Positions 7,635 through 16,664 of a DNA stretch of 64,000 nucleotides are shown piece by piece. Origin of the DNA: Akkermansia muciniphila. GTDB taxonomy: Bacteria; Verrucomicrobiota; Verrucomicrobiia; Limisphaerales; BJHT01. The position numbers were made by a program, and so were the translations under genes. The stretch lies in assembly GCA_945861535.1 (NCBI GenBank), contig CAMAUZ010000025.1, positions 23,396 through 87,395 of the forward strand, given 5' to 3'. The notes below the pieces were generated by a model. That model was not told where the DNA came from, did not search any database, and was given only the letters and a program-made list of their open reading frames with translations. Position 1 is the first letter of the stretch. Every line of letters begins with the position of its first letter.

Positions 7635-9068
7635 ATGATGCAATCGAATTTCAGGATCGTGCGGCTCGCGATGGCGGGCTGCCTCGCCGCGGTGGCGGGG
7701 GCTGGCGGGTTTGCGCCGCGGGCATTTTCGCAGGCTGCCGGGGCGAAGCCGGCGCTCACGATCGAGGCGCTGCGGCAGCGTGCCGAGGCGGGCGACGCCC
7801 AAGCGCAGATGACGATGGGCTGGCGGTACGACACCGGCACGGGTGTGCCGCGCGATGCGTCCGAAGCGCTCGGCTGGTACCGTCAGGCGGCCGCGCAGGG
7901 CGATGCGACAGCGCAATCGAACATCGGGTTGGCGTATCATCAGGGCCGCGGCGTGGCGGTGGATTTGGTCGAGGCCAAGCGCTGGTATCTCATGGCGGCG
8001 GAGCAGAAATTTCCCCAGGCCCTCCACAACCTCGGCCTCATCTGCGCCAAGGGCGCTCGACCGCAGGATCAGGACGAGGCGATGTCGTGGTTCATCAGCG
8101 CGGCGGAGCTGGGTTACGAACCGTCGAAGGCCGAGATCGCCAAGATTGAAAATGCGATCCTCGCGCGGGCCAGCGGCGGCAACACGGCGGGGGCGGTCGC
8201 TCGGGCGACTACGCCCGTGTACGCGCCCGTAGTGAAGGTGGATGCCTCGCCTGCGCCCGCAGTGACCCCCGCGCCGGTACCGACGCCGGTCCCGGCAGTG
8301 CAACCGAATCAGGTGACGCCGGCGAATCCGATCACGCAGGGCAAGCCGGTGTCGGTCCAAGCGCCGAAGCCGGTTGTGCTCGCGAAGGTCGAACCGGTGG
8401 ATCCCTCGCTGCGCCCGCCCGTGCGCCCGGGACCGGGCGAAGCCCCGACCCGCGAAGCCGCGGAGCCGCTCAAATGGTACCAAATGGCCGCGGCCCAAAG
8501 CGGCGGCGCGATACGCACGGTGCCCGACCCGCGTCCGGGCGCGACGCCGGAGCCGGTCACGATCCCGCGCGACAAGGTGCGCGACGCGGGCGATGTACCT
8601 CCGGTGCGGGCCTTTTACAGCAAGGCGTCGCCGCAGCCCGTGCGTTACGACGGGGATGAAAACGACCGCCGCTCCTTCGAGGTCTATTTGAATTCCAGCC
8701 AGGACATTGAGCGCGACGAAGACGGCCGTCCGCTGCGGATGAAACAGTTCCTGCCGCAGGCGATTCTTGACGGCATTCACACTGCCGGCACCGCGCGGTC
8801 GATCAAGGTTCACGACCTGGTGGTGAAGTGGAAAAAGGACCGGCCGACCGGCAACTTCGAGGACATCATCGAGTACTCGGCGCGCCTGACGCTTTTCTGG
8901 CGCTCGCCGCAAAACCCGGACGGCTTCACGAAACTCAACATCGTCTATGATGCCGAGATCGAGCGCTACACGCGCGGCGAACTGCTCGTGACCAACGGCG
9001 CGCTGAAACGCACGCCGATTTTCCAAGTAGGTCAGGGGAGCGGTGTGCCGCTCGTGATTCCTGAATAG
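7635..9068 (+). CDS. Exported Sel1-repeat (TPR-like) protein
   Basis: 477 residues. After a signal peptide (about residues 1-33) come three Sel1-like repeats: AEAGDAQAQMTMGWRYDTGTGV, AAAQGDATAQSNIGLAYHQGRGV, then AAEQKFPQALHNLGLICAKGA. A proline- and valine-rich linker (about residues 190-290) leads to a C-terminal region of about 180 residues (FYSKASPQPVRYDGD to LVIPE) that I do not recognise. Sel1 repeats form alpha-helical solenoids that bind other proteins. The linker and signal peptide suggest a periplasmic adaptor. ATGATG gives two candidate starts 3 bp apart. Confidence 0.85.
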   Translation: MMQSNFRIVRLAMAGCLAAVAGAGGFAPRAFSQAAGAKPALTIEALRQRAEAGDAQAQMTMGWRYDTGTGVPRDASEALGWYRQAAAQGDATAQSNIGLAYHQGRGVAVDLVEAKRWYLMAAEQKFPQALHNLGLICAKGARPQDQDEAMSWFISAAELGYEPSKAEIAKIENAILARASGGNTAGAVARATTPVYAPVVKVDASPAPAVTPAPVPTPVPAVQPNQVTPANPITQGKPVSVQAPKPVVLAKVEPVDPSLRPPVRPGPGEAPTREAAEPLKWYQMAAAQSGGAIRTVPDPRPGATPEPVTIPRDKVRDAGDVPPVRAFYSKASPQPVRYDGDENDRRSFEVYLNSSQDIERDEDGRPLRMKQFLPQAILDGIHTAGTARSIKVHDLVVKWKKDRPTGNFEDIIEYSARLTLFWRSPQNPDGFTKLNIVYDAEIERYTRGELLVTNGALKRTPIFQVGQGSGVPLVIPE

Positions 9069-9158
9069 GGCAGGCTTGTGACCGGCCCGGCGATGCGGCG
9101 GAGCGGGTGGGCGAAGGGGCAGCAGGAGTTGCCGCAGTCGGCAGGGAGCGTAGGTGAA

Positions 9159-9451
9159 GGAGCGCGGTCTTCAGCCCGCAGAAGCGTCCGCGTGCAACCG
9201 GAGCGCCGAGCATTGCTCGGCCTTGACCCAAACGCCGCCGTGGATTTCGCGGTTCGGCGAGGCGCGCGGGCTTCACGCTGCCAAAACGTACATCTGCCAG
9301 GGGAGTTTCGAGCGCGCAGTTTCGACCGGGGCTTTCTGCGGCATAAACCGCGCGCGCTGCCCGCAGACAGCGCCTCCTTGAGACTCTCCGCTCCGGAGTT
9401 GGGTATCAATCGTCCGCGTCCCATCTTGCCGAGCAATGCTCGGCGCTCCGC
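9159..9451. repeat. Inverted repeats of families D and E, nested
   Basis: GGAGCGCGGTCTTCAGCCCG at 9159 belongs to family D. GGAGCGCCGAGCATTGCTCGG at 9200 is mirrored by CCGAGCAATGCTCGGCGCTCC ending at 9451 (family E). Between them, CTTTCTGCGGCATAAACCGCG resembles a family D right arm. The region is open in the frame of the next gene, but the content is repeat, not protein. Confidence 0.8.
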
Positions 9452-9470
9452 TAAGGTGTCGGGGTTCCCG

Positions 9471-11447
9471 GTGCGAGGTTGGATTACGGAGGTGGTCCTC
9501 GCGACTCGCGCCTGGCTTTGCCTCGCGTACCTGATCTCGCTCGTTCCGATTTTTAGCACTGCCCTCGCCGCACCGCCCGCCGCCGTCGTCCTCGAAAACC
9601 CCGCCTCCACCATCGAAGCCAAAGCGCGCGCCCTCGCGCGCCGTGCGGCGGACTCCGCGGATGCTGGCCAGGCGGCTCCCGAACTGCCCGAGCAGGCCGC
9701 GGAACTGGGCGTCGCCGCCGCGCTGGCCTGCCTCGAATTCCTGGATGACGCGCACCCGCTGCGCCGCAGGCCGCTCCACGCTGTGATCGCCGCCGCGACC
9801 GTGGGCCGCGCGTGGCCGGCGGAGATTCTGCGACATTACGATCCGGCGGCGTGGCATTTGTTTTATCACGCCGACGGGCGGCGCGAGCAGGAACGGTTGG
9901 GGGCGTGTCTGCAATGGAGCGTGTGGGAACCTGCGACGACGGAGGTGCTGGTGCGGGCCGCGCCGGTGCCCGCGCTGGCGTGGCTCGAACAGCAGGCGCG
10001 TGCGCCCGAGCCGGCGTTCGATCACCTGCTGGCGCTGTGGAAAACATGGGGTCTCTGGGTGCGGAGCGGACGCGAGTTGCAGCATCTGGACGCGCTGGGC
10101 CACGGCATCGCGAAGCTTGCGACCAATGCTGCCGTGCTGCGACACCCGGCGGCGCGGGCGGCGCTCGCGAAGTTTGCCGGCGAGTGCGAGGCCGGCGCGG
10201 CGGTGCCGTTTTTGAGCGCGAGTTTGCGCACGGGCGAGACGGCGGAGATTCGCGGTCATGCGGCCATCGCGCTGGGCCGTTGCGGCGGCGCTGACGCGCT
10301 CGCGGCACTGACGCGGCACGCGGCCCTCGAGGGCGACGCCGCCGTGTTGGTGAAGCTCGCGGCGGCGCTCGAGACGTGGCCCGAGGACGCGACCGCGGGC
10401 GCGACGCTGCTGGCGATGTTCGAGCGCGTGCCCGAGCCGGCGGTGCGGCGTTCGGTGCTGTTCGCGGCGATTTCGGGCCGCTGGCCGCAGCGGTCCGCAC
10501 TGGTGTTGCGCGCGCTGCGCGAGGACGCGGGCGGCGTGGCGGGCGTGGCCTTGCTGGCGGCTGCTGCGCGGGCGGAACCCGCCGCGCGCGAATCCGTGCT
10601 GGCGTTTGCGGCCGCGGCGCGCACGGCGCAGCCGAACCTGATCGACGCACTCGGGGCGCTGCGCGAGCCGCGGGCGGGCGAGATTTTGTCCCGCTGGGCG
10701 TTGGTGGAACGCAACGTCTCGTTGCAACTCAAGCTCGTGCAGGCGCTGCGCGCGGTCGGCGGTGCGGATGTGCGCGCGACGCTCGTGAAGCTGTTGCAAA
10801 CCGGCACGGACGGCCTTGTCGTCGAGCACATCATCCTCGCGCTCGAGGAACTGGCGGTGGCGGACGCGGTGCCCATGTTGCTCACGCTCGCGGCGGATGG
10901 CACTGCGCCCGTCGGCGTCCGCCTGCAGGCAATTCGTGCGCTGGGTGTTTTTCCGCGGCCGGAAGTGCGCGCGCTGCTGGCGGGGCTGACGACGCGGGTC
11001 GAGGCGGAGTTCGGCGTCGCGGAGGAAGGCGCGAGCCGTGGTGCGCGCGAGGATCGGATCGAGCAGGCGCGGGTTTATCTCGCCATCGCGCGGTTGCGGT
11101 TGGGTGCGCCGGCGGCTGCCGACGAAATCGGACGCACGTTTGCGCGCGGCACGGCGAGCGTGCGGTTCATCACTCTTCAGCTTCTCGGTGCGTTGAAACA
11201 GGATCACGCCGTCATTCGTGACGGCTTGAATGCCGGTGATTTCGCCGTGCTGCTGGCGGCCGTGACGGCGGCGCGACGGACGCAGCCCGCGAGCTATCGC
11301 GCGGAACTCGAACGGCTGGCGGCGGGACCGTTTATCCGGGGGCTCGGGCAGTCAGGCGTGGACGCGCTGAATTTCGAGGACCTGCTTGGCGATGCGCTCG
11401 AGGCGGCTGGCGGGCGGCGGACGAAGCCCGCGGGAGGGCATCGATGA
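9471..11447 (+). CDS. Exported HEAT-repeat protein
   Basis: About 658 residues from GTG 9471. The start is uncertain (GTG 9492 is equally possible). The ORF-track start at 9078 would add 131 residues translated from repeats D/E. A signal-like segment (RAWLCLAYLISLVPIFSTALAAPPA) is followed by an alanine/leucine-rich alpha solenoid. HEAT-like units are clear at about residues 250-550: RGHAAIALGRCGGADALAAL, VALLAAAARAEPAARESV, VRLQAIRALGVFPRPEVRALL. No enzyme motif is seen. Its stop overlaps the next start by 4 bp (ATGA), so the pair is translationally coupled. Confidence 0.8.
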   Translation: MRGWITEVVLATRAWLCLAYLISLVPIFSTALAAPPAAVVLENPASTIEAKARALARRAADSADAGQAAPELPEQAAELGVAAALACLEFLDDAHPLRRRPLHAVIAAATVGRAWPAEILRHYDPAAWHLFYHADGRREQERLGACLQWSVWEPATTEVLVRAAPVPALAWLEQQARAPEPAFDHLLALWKTWGLWVRSGRELQHLDALGHGIAKLATNAAVLRHPAARAALAKFAGECEAGAAVPFLSASLRTGETAEIRGHAAIALGRCGGADALAALTRHAALEGDAAVLVKLAAALETWPEDATAGATLLAMFERVPEPAVRRSVLFAAISGRWPQRSALVLRALREDAGGVAGVALLAAAARAEPAARESVLAFAAAARTAQPNLIDALGALREPRAGEILSRWALVERNVSLQLKLVQALRAVGGADVRATLVKLLQTGTDGLVVEHIILALEELAVADAVPMLLTLAADGTAPVGVRLQAIRALGVFPRPEVRALLAGLTTRVEAEFGVAEEGASRGAREDRIEQARVYLAIARLRLGAPAAADEIGRTFARGTASVRFITLQLLGALKQDHAVIRDGLNAGDFAVLLAAVTAARRTQPASYRAELERLAAGPFIRGLGQSGVDALNFEDLLGDALEAAGGRRTKPAGGHR

Positions 11448-12115
11448 ACCGCGGATGGGATCTTCAACCACGGACGGACACGGATGGACACGGATGGGGC
11501 CGGAATTCGAGCCGCACGCCAAAGCCGGCAGCCCTCGGGGCGCGGTTCACCCGGCGCTGGCTCCTGTTCGTCTGGCTCGCTGTGCTCTCCGCCGCACACG
11601 CCCACGAATCGCCCGTGGATCACGTGGACCGCACGCTGACGCTGTGGGCGCGGGACGGTCGCCTGTTCGTGGCCTGTCGCCTGCAGCTCACGCTGCGCAT
11701 GGCGCTGCTCCAGTTTCACGAGGCCGATGCGGATCGCGACGGAGCGGTGAGCGCACCCGAACTCGCGAAGTTTTTGGAGGCATCGGCAGTGCGGTTGCGC
11801 GGTCTGTTGCGCGCCGAGATCGGCGGTCGTCCGCTCGCGTGGGACGCTGCGGTCCGCACGTCGCTGGAGCCGGGATTGGCGCAGCGCTTCATCTTCTCCG
11901 CGCCGCTCGGGGATGTTGGCAAAGAGCGTTGGGAAGGGCGCCTGAGCGACGGCTTTTCGGTGCATTATCCCGGCCACTACCGTTTTCTGAACACCGGCGA
12001 AATCCCCGCCGACGCGCAACGTCTCCTCGCCGAATTCGCCCCCGAGACCGAGCGCCTGCCCGGCGGACACCCCGCGCGCGTCGTCGTGAAGTTCACGCCC
12101 GCCACTGCGCCGTGA
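11444..12115 (+). CDS. Small exported protein with one EF-hand-like motif
   Basis: 223 residues. A signal peptide (RRWLLFVWLAVLSAAHAHESP) is preceded by about 36 residues that partly translate the dispersed repeat CACGGATGGACACGGATGG. This suggests a repeat inserted into the 5' end, or a later true start. DADRDGAVSAPELAKFL (about residues 94-110) is an EF-hand-like calcium loop, but there is only one, so calcium binding is uncertain. The ATG overlaps the HEAT-repeat stop codon. No family is recognised for the rest (RFIFSAPLGD, HYPGHYRFLN). Confidence 0.7.
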   Translation: MNRGWDLQPRTDTDGHGWGRNSSRTPKPAALGARFTRRWLLFVWLAVLSAAHAHESPVDHVDRTLTLWARDGRLFVACRLQLTLRMALLQFHEADADRDGAVSAPELAKFLEASAVRLRGLLRAEIGGRPLAWDAAVRTSLEPGLAQRFIFSAPLGDVGKERWEGRLSDGFSVHYPGHYRFLNTGEIPADAQRLLAEFAPETERLPGGHPARVVVKFTPATAP

Positions 12116-12219
12116 CAGATTGAATGCCTTGGAAAACGCCGAACGCGCGTTTGTTCCGACGGAAAATGGATTTCCCCTTGCAACCGTCCGGCTTTTCCCG
12201 ACACAGTCTCGTGCTGGTT

Positions 12220-12296
12220 GCACTCGTAGCTCAATTGGATAGAGCATCTGACTACGAATCAGAAGGTTCAAGGTTCGATTCCTTGCGGGTGCACCA
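12220..12296 (+). tRNA. tRNA-Arg (anticodon ACG)
   Basis: A complete cloverleaf: acceptor GCACTCG/CGGGTGC, D arm GCTCAATTGGATAGAGC, anticodon stem TCTGA/TCAGA with loop CTACGAA, T arm with GTTCGATTC, and an encoded CCA end. Anticodon ACG reads CGN arginine codons after A34-to-inosine editing. Confidence 0.97.
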
Positions 12297-12605
12297 CTTC
12301 CAATCACCAGTGTTTACAGGAGTTTTTCCGTTTCCGCATCCGGCGATCAAATCGCTTCACCGCCCGATTTTTGTCCGGTGCTCTTGGTTCACAAAACTCC
12401 CGCCCCCGCCGGCTGATACGGAAGAGTGTTTCGCCCGGGCGGTGTGTGGGGCGGACAAATTGGAAATGATTTCAGCGGGCCGGATGGGCTGCGGTCGCTG
12501 ACGCAACGGCGGGAAGGCTCCGCCAGCCGGAGTTCGCTCCGGTTCCGATCCCAACTGCGGGACTCCAGTTTGGTTTGCGGGGTGCCGGTGCCAGTGATTT
12601 TCGTG

Positions 12606-12698
12606 TCACAGGGCGAACTGCTTGCGAGCACGGGCCAGAATCGGTGGCGGCTGGCGGTTGAAACACTCCCGGAATTCAGGTGCGACGGAGGAATTCAT
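12606..12698 (-). pseudogene. Remnant of a RelE/ParE-type toxin
   Basis: The 30-residue minus-strand fragment SSVAPEFRECFNRQPPPILA, then RARKQFAL, matches the N-terminal helix pair of RelE/HigB-like toxins ('..sFre.f..LP..vq..Ar+af.l'). A stop follows at the point where the family continues 'w..nP.hpsl.fk'. Beyond it, fragments reminiscent of the domain appear in other frames down to about 12500. It overlaps the antitoxin remnant just upstream by 23 bp, the usual gene order. Only a decayed gene is supported. Confidence 0.55.
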
Positions 12699-12909
12699 CC
12701 AGCGATGTGCAGCATCCGGCTTCCAAGTTCTGCAATGCCCGCGCGGCCAGGGCGTCGAATTTTCCGCCGAGGACGGGTCCTTCCAGATCGGCATTGCCCC
12801 GGCGGGCGCGGGCTTCTTCGAAGCAGGCGGCGCGGCTCGCGAAATTGTGGGGCGGCAGGTGTTGGATCGCTGCTTCGATTTCCGATCCCGATCTCGTGGG
12901 GGATCGGAA
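12676..12909 (-). pseudogene. Remnant of a type II antitoxin
   Basis: The minus-strand frame encodes SEIEAAIQHLPPHNFASRAA, then GKFDALAARALQNLEAGCCTS and LDEFLRRT before its stop. SEIEAAI.hLP at the start and GKFDALA..AL...EAG.ctsLDEFL at the end are characteristic of small antitoxins paired with RelE/ParE toxins. No ATG, GTG or TTG lies between the preceding in-frame stop and SEIEAA, so the start has been lost. The ORF track misses it for that reason. It lies in an otherwise empty 750-bp gap after tRNA-Arg. Confidence 0.55.
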
Positions 12910-13054
12910 TTAACTCTTCCGCCTTGCCGCCAGACGATGACGGTCCGCACGCGCCGCAGTCTGGCGGCGACGAACTGGCGGCGAACGATGAACAAGGCTG
13001 GTGTTATTACCGGGTTTATCGGACCGCCTTCCCGCCGGCAGAGCGCAGTCTCAA

Positions 13055-13804
13055 TCACGGCCGCGCGGCTTCCGCATTCCAAACCTTGAGGTCATCGAAG
13101 AAGCCGTCTTTGCCGGCGACGCCAAGTTCGACCTTGGACTTGGTGGCGTGGGCGATGCCGGAGGATTTGAGGTAGCCGGCGGGCTGGCCGTCGAGGGTGA
13201 CGCGCATTTCGTCGCCGACGGTCTCGACGACGAGGGTGTACCATTTGCCGGCTTCGAGTTTGGCGGGATAGGTGGCGCTGCGACCGACGAGGAGTTTGGC
13301 GACTTCGGCTTTCTTCGCGGGGTCTTTCTTCATTGCGTAGATGTCATTGCGCATCCCGCCGTCGCGCTCGTCGATGATGGTGACGCCGGTGAGGCGGACC
13401 TGGGCGCGGCAGATGTGGCCGTAGTGGCAGCCGGTGTATTTGCGGTCATCGAACTCGACATCGATCATCGTGGCACCGGCGAACTTGATCTTCACCTCGA
13501 CCACGCTGTCTTTGGTGGGGATTTCGAGGCCATGCACGGCGGCGTGGGCGGTGATGGCGGGTTTGCCGTCGGCGGCGGGAATGTTTTTGTCGCGAGTCTG
13601 CGTGCCCTTGAGGGTGCCGTTCTCGACGGCAAAGGTGGCGACGACCTTGTGCCAGCGCTTGTCGGGCACCGCGACCGCGAAATCGTCGGCGAAGAGCAAC
13701 TCCTTTTTTGCGGCGAGGGATTTGGCGGGAATGGCGGGGAGGTCGGCGGCGAGGGCACCCGTGGCGAGGCAGGCGCTGAGAATGAGAGCGAGCTGAGATT
13801 TCAT
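13055..13804 (-). CDS. Secreted LamG/DUF1080-like protein
   Basis: 249 residues from ATG 13804, which opens a signal peptide (MKSQLALILSACLATGALAA). The mature protein resembles concanavalin-like domains of the 3-keto-disaccharide hydrolase (DUF1080) group: LFADDFAVAVPDKRWHKV near the start, VVEVKIKFAGATMIDVEFDD, a central GKWYTLVVETVGDEMRVTLDG, and a closing FFDDLKVWNA. Such proteins are numerous in Verrucomicrobiota and are thought to bind or cleave sugars. Catalysis is not shown. It is divergent from the S9 peptidase gene, with a 330-bp region between. Confidence 0.75.
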   Translation of the reverse strand: MKSQLALILSACLATGALAADLPAIPAKSLAAKKELLFADDFAVAVPDKRWHKVVATFAVENGTLKGTQTRDKNIPAADGKPAITAHAAVHGLEIPTKDSVVEVKIKFAGATMIDVEFDDRKYTGCHYGHICRAQVRLTGVTIIDERDGGMRNDIYAMKKDPAKKAEVAKLLVGRSATYPAKLEAGKWYTLVVETVGDEMRVTLDGQPAGYLKSSGIAHATKSKVELGVAGKDGFFDDLKVWNAEAARP

Positions 13805-13933
13805 GGGGCGGAGAGGGCGAAGTAAATTGTGGTGGTTAAACGGCGGCGCGGAAACTGCCACTGCATCGGAAGGAGGGAAGCTATTTCGCCGGATGAAGGG
13901 CGCGCGGGGGGGGCGGCGGCGCAGGCTTGGTGG

Positions 13934-14029
13934 GGCGCGGCGTTCACGCCGCTTCAACGTCCGCATGTCACGATGGGTTCGCCCGATCCCGGCGCGTCCC
14001 GCATTGAAGCGGCATCAATGCCGCGCTCC
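13934..14029. repeat. Inverted repeat (family J) in divergent promoter region
   Basis: GGCGCGGCGTTCACGCCGCTTC at 13934 is mirrored by GAAGCGGCATCAATGCCGCGCTCC ending near 14029. Each arm is itself a hairpin. It sits between two divergent genes. Confidence 0.7.
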
Positions 14030-14133
14030 TCGAGGGACGCGATCTGCGGGCCGTTCGCGCCGCCTTTTCCGAGGTTCACCTTGAAGTTTGGGGCCAGGTC
14101 TGGTTCTCTCTGCGGGGTCGCCCCGGGAATTGC

Positions 14134-16611
14134 ATGATGAAGATTTGTCGTGTCCGAATGCAGGCAGCCATTTTTGTGGCCGTCGCGGTGGTCGTGTCTG
14201 ATGCGCTGTTGTTCCTCGCCCCGTCTTCCGCTCGCGCCGCGACCGAGGAGAAGTTCCAAAAGGCCGCCACTGCCATCCGCGAGGTGCTCGATGTGCCGCC
14301 GACGCCGGTCGTCTCGCTCAGCCCGAAACGCGACCGGCTGGTGCTGGTGCAAGGCTCGTTGTATCCCCCCATTTCCGAACTGGCCCAGCCGATGGTTGCG
14401 CTCGCGGGCTATCGCATCAACCCGCAGAGCAACGGCCCGCATCGGCCGCCGCGCTACGTCGGCCTGACGCTCAAAGACATCGCCACCGGCGTGGAGAAAA
14501 TCCTGCCCGTGCCTTCGGGTTCGTACCTCGGGTTTCCCCAATGGTCGCCGGACGGACGGCTCTTCGCCGTGGCCAGCTATCATCCGGACAGCGTGGAGTT
14601 GTGGGTCGGCGACGCGACGACGGGGCTGTTTTACCGGCTGCGGAATGTGGCGCTGAACACGGTGTTCGGCCCCGGGTTTCAGTGGATGCCCGATTCGACC
14701 AACCTGCTCTGCCAGACGCTCGTCGCCGGGCGCGGCAAGGCCCCGGAGCGACCGCGCGTGCCCGGCGGACCCGGCGTGCAGGAGACCGCGGGCAAGGTCG
14801 CGCCGACGAGGACGTTTCAGGATTTGCTCACGGATGCGTTCGACGAGGAGCTGTTCGACTTCTACGCGACGGCGCAACTTGCGCTGGTGAACGCGAGCAC
14901 GGCCGAGGCGAAGCTGATCGGCAAGCCCGGCCTGTTCCGCTCCTGCGATTCATCCCCCGACGGCCAGCATCTGCTCGTGGAACGGATCATCCGTCCTTAT
15001 TCGCTCAATGTTCCGGCATCATTTTTTCCGCGTGAAATCGAGGCGCTCGATCTGCACGGCCGCCTCGAATTCAAAGTCGGCAAACTCCCGCTCGCCGAGG
15101 ATGTCCCCATCGGCGGCGTGGTCGTCGGCCCGCGCAACACCCACTGGCGTCCCACCGCGCCCGCGACACTGGTCTGGGTCGAAGCCCTCGACGGCGGTGA
15201 CCCAAAAAAACGCGTTCCCTACCGCGACCGCGTGATGACCTACAAGCTGGGCGGCGAAGAAGTCCCCGGCGAACTCGCGCGCACCGAGTATCGTTTCTCG
15301 GGCCTGATCTGGGGTGAAAAGAGCTGGGTGGCGCTGCTCAAAGAGTTTCAAGGCTCGCGTCGCTGGACGCGCACCTACCTGATCAATCCCGACGATTCCG
15401 CGGTGGAGAAACGCCTGCTGTGGGAAGTCTCCGCGCAGGACCGCTACAACGATCCGGGGACGCCGATGAGCCGTACCATGGCCAATGGCTTTCGGGCGAT
15501 GCGGGTGTTTAACAACGCCATTTATCTCAGCGGCAACGGCGCGTCGGCGGAGGGCGACCGGCCCTTTCTGAGCCGCCTGAATCTGGGCAGTCTCGAGACG
15601 GAGCGGCTGTTCCAAGCCGGCGAACAAACCTACGAATCCGTCGTTGCTCTCGTGGCCGACGACGCCTCGCAAATCGTCACGCGGCAGGAAGCGCCCGGCT
15701 CGCCGCCGAACTATTTCCTGCGCACGCTCGCCGACCGCACCAGCAAGCCGATCACTGATTTCGGCGATCCGTATCCGCAGTTGCGCGGCATCAAGAAGCA
15801 GCTCGTCAGCTACGAGCGCGAGGACGGTGTGCCGCTGTCGTTCACCTTGTATCTGCCCGCCGATTACAAACCCGGCACGCGCCTGCCCACGCTGCTGTGG
15901 GCGTATCCGCGGGAGTTCATCGACAACGATACGGCCGGGCAGGTGGCCGGCTCGCCGTTTCGCTACACGGCGTTTCAAGGCGCATCGCACCTCTTTCTCC
16001 TCACGCAGGGCTACGCGGTCCTCGACGGCGCGACGATGCCCGTGGTCGGCGAGGGCAAGACGGCGAACAACACCTACATCGAACAGATCGTCGCCAGCGC
16101 GAAGGCCGCGATCGACAAGGCGGTGGAAATGGGCGTGACCGACCGCGACCGCGTGGCCGTGGGCGGGCACAGCTATGGCGCGTTCATGGCGGCGAATCTC
16201 GCGGCGCATTCCGACCTCTTCCGCGCGTGCATCGCCCGCAGCGGCGCTTACAACCGCACGCTCACGCCCTTCGGTTTCCAAAATGAAAAGCGCACGCTGT
16301 GGGAAGTGCCCGAACTCTATTCGCGCCTCTCGCCCATCATGCACGCGGACAAAATCAAGGAGCCGATGCTCCTGATCCACGGCGAGGCCGACAACAACGC
16401 CGGCACCCATTCCGTGCAGACCGAGCGCTTTTTCCAGGCCATCAAAGGCACCGGTGGCACCGCGCGGCTCGTCCTGCTCCCGCACGAAGCCCATAACTAT
16501 GAAGCGAGAGAGAGTGTCGAGACCGTGCTCAGCGAGATGACCTCGTGGCTCGACCGGCATGTGAAGAACGCCGCCGCCGCCGAATCGACCAACGCGGTGC
16601 CGCAGAACTAG
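14134..16611 (+). CDS. Exported S9-family prolyl oligopeptidase-like peptidase
   Basis: 825 residues. After a signal peptide (about residues 1-32) is an N-terminal beta-propeller (about 60-560; FPQWSPDGRLFAVAS marks a blade). The C-terminal alpha/beta-hydrolase domain (about 580-810) has the nucleophile motif GGHSYGAFMAAN, the aspartate in HGEADNNAG, and the histidine in LLPHEAHNYEARES. The ending resembles the glutamyl-endopeptidase (S9D) subgroup. It should cleave short peptides in the periplasm. ATGATG gives adjacent candidate starts. The next gene starts 53 bp downstream on the same strand. Confidence 0.9.
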   Translation: MMKICRVRMQAAIFVAVAVVVSDALLFLAPSSARAATEEKFQKAATAIREVLDVPPTPVVSLSPKRDRLVLVQGSLYPPISELAQPMVALAGYRINPQSNGPHRPPRYVGLTLKDIATGVEKILPVPSGSYLGFPQWSPDGRLFAVASYHPDSVELWVGDATTGLFYRLRNVALNTVFGPGFQWMPDSTNLLCQTLVAGRGKAPERPRVPGGPGVQETAGKVAPTRTFQDLLTDAFDEELFDFYATAQLALVNASTAEAKLIGKPGLFRSCDSSPDGQHLLVERIIRPYSLNVPASFFPREIEALDLHGRLEFKVGKLPLAEDVPIGGVVVGPRNTHWRPTAPATLVWVEALDGGDPKKRVPYRDRVMTYKLGGEEVPGELARTEYRFSGLIWGEKSWVALLKEFQGSRRWTRTYLINPDDSAVEKRLLWEVSAQDRYNDPGTPMSRTMANGFRAMRVFNNAIYLSGNGASAEGDRPFLSRLNLGSLETERLFQAGEQTYESVVALVADDASQIVTRQEAPGSPPNYFLRTLADRTSKPITDFGDPYPQLRGIKKQLVSYEREDGVPLSFTLYLPADYKPGTRLPTLLWAYPREFIDNDTAGQVAGSPFRYTAFQGASHLFLLTQGYAVLDGATMPVVGEGKTANNTYIEQIVASAKAAIDKAVEMGVTDRDRVAVGGHSYGAFMAANLAAHSDLFRACIARSGAYNRTLTPFGFQNEKRTLWEVPELYSRLSPIMHADKIKEPMLLIHGEADNNAGTHSVQTERFFQAIKGTGGTARLVLLPHEAHNYEARESVETVLSEMTSWLDRHVKNAAAAESTNAVPQN

Positions 16612-16664
16612 CGCTGGCTGATGCCATGCGCCTTGGCCGCGGCGCGATTCGGGAGTGAACTCGT

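Noticed and set aside
9273-11207. 644-codon minus-strand ORF
   Set aside because: Antisense to the HEAT-repeat gene, rich in R and Q, with no start context.
12622-13089. 155-codon plus ORF
   Set aside because: Antisense to the toxin-antitoxin remnants, which match known patterns better.
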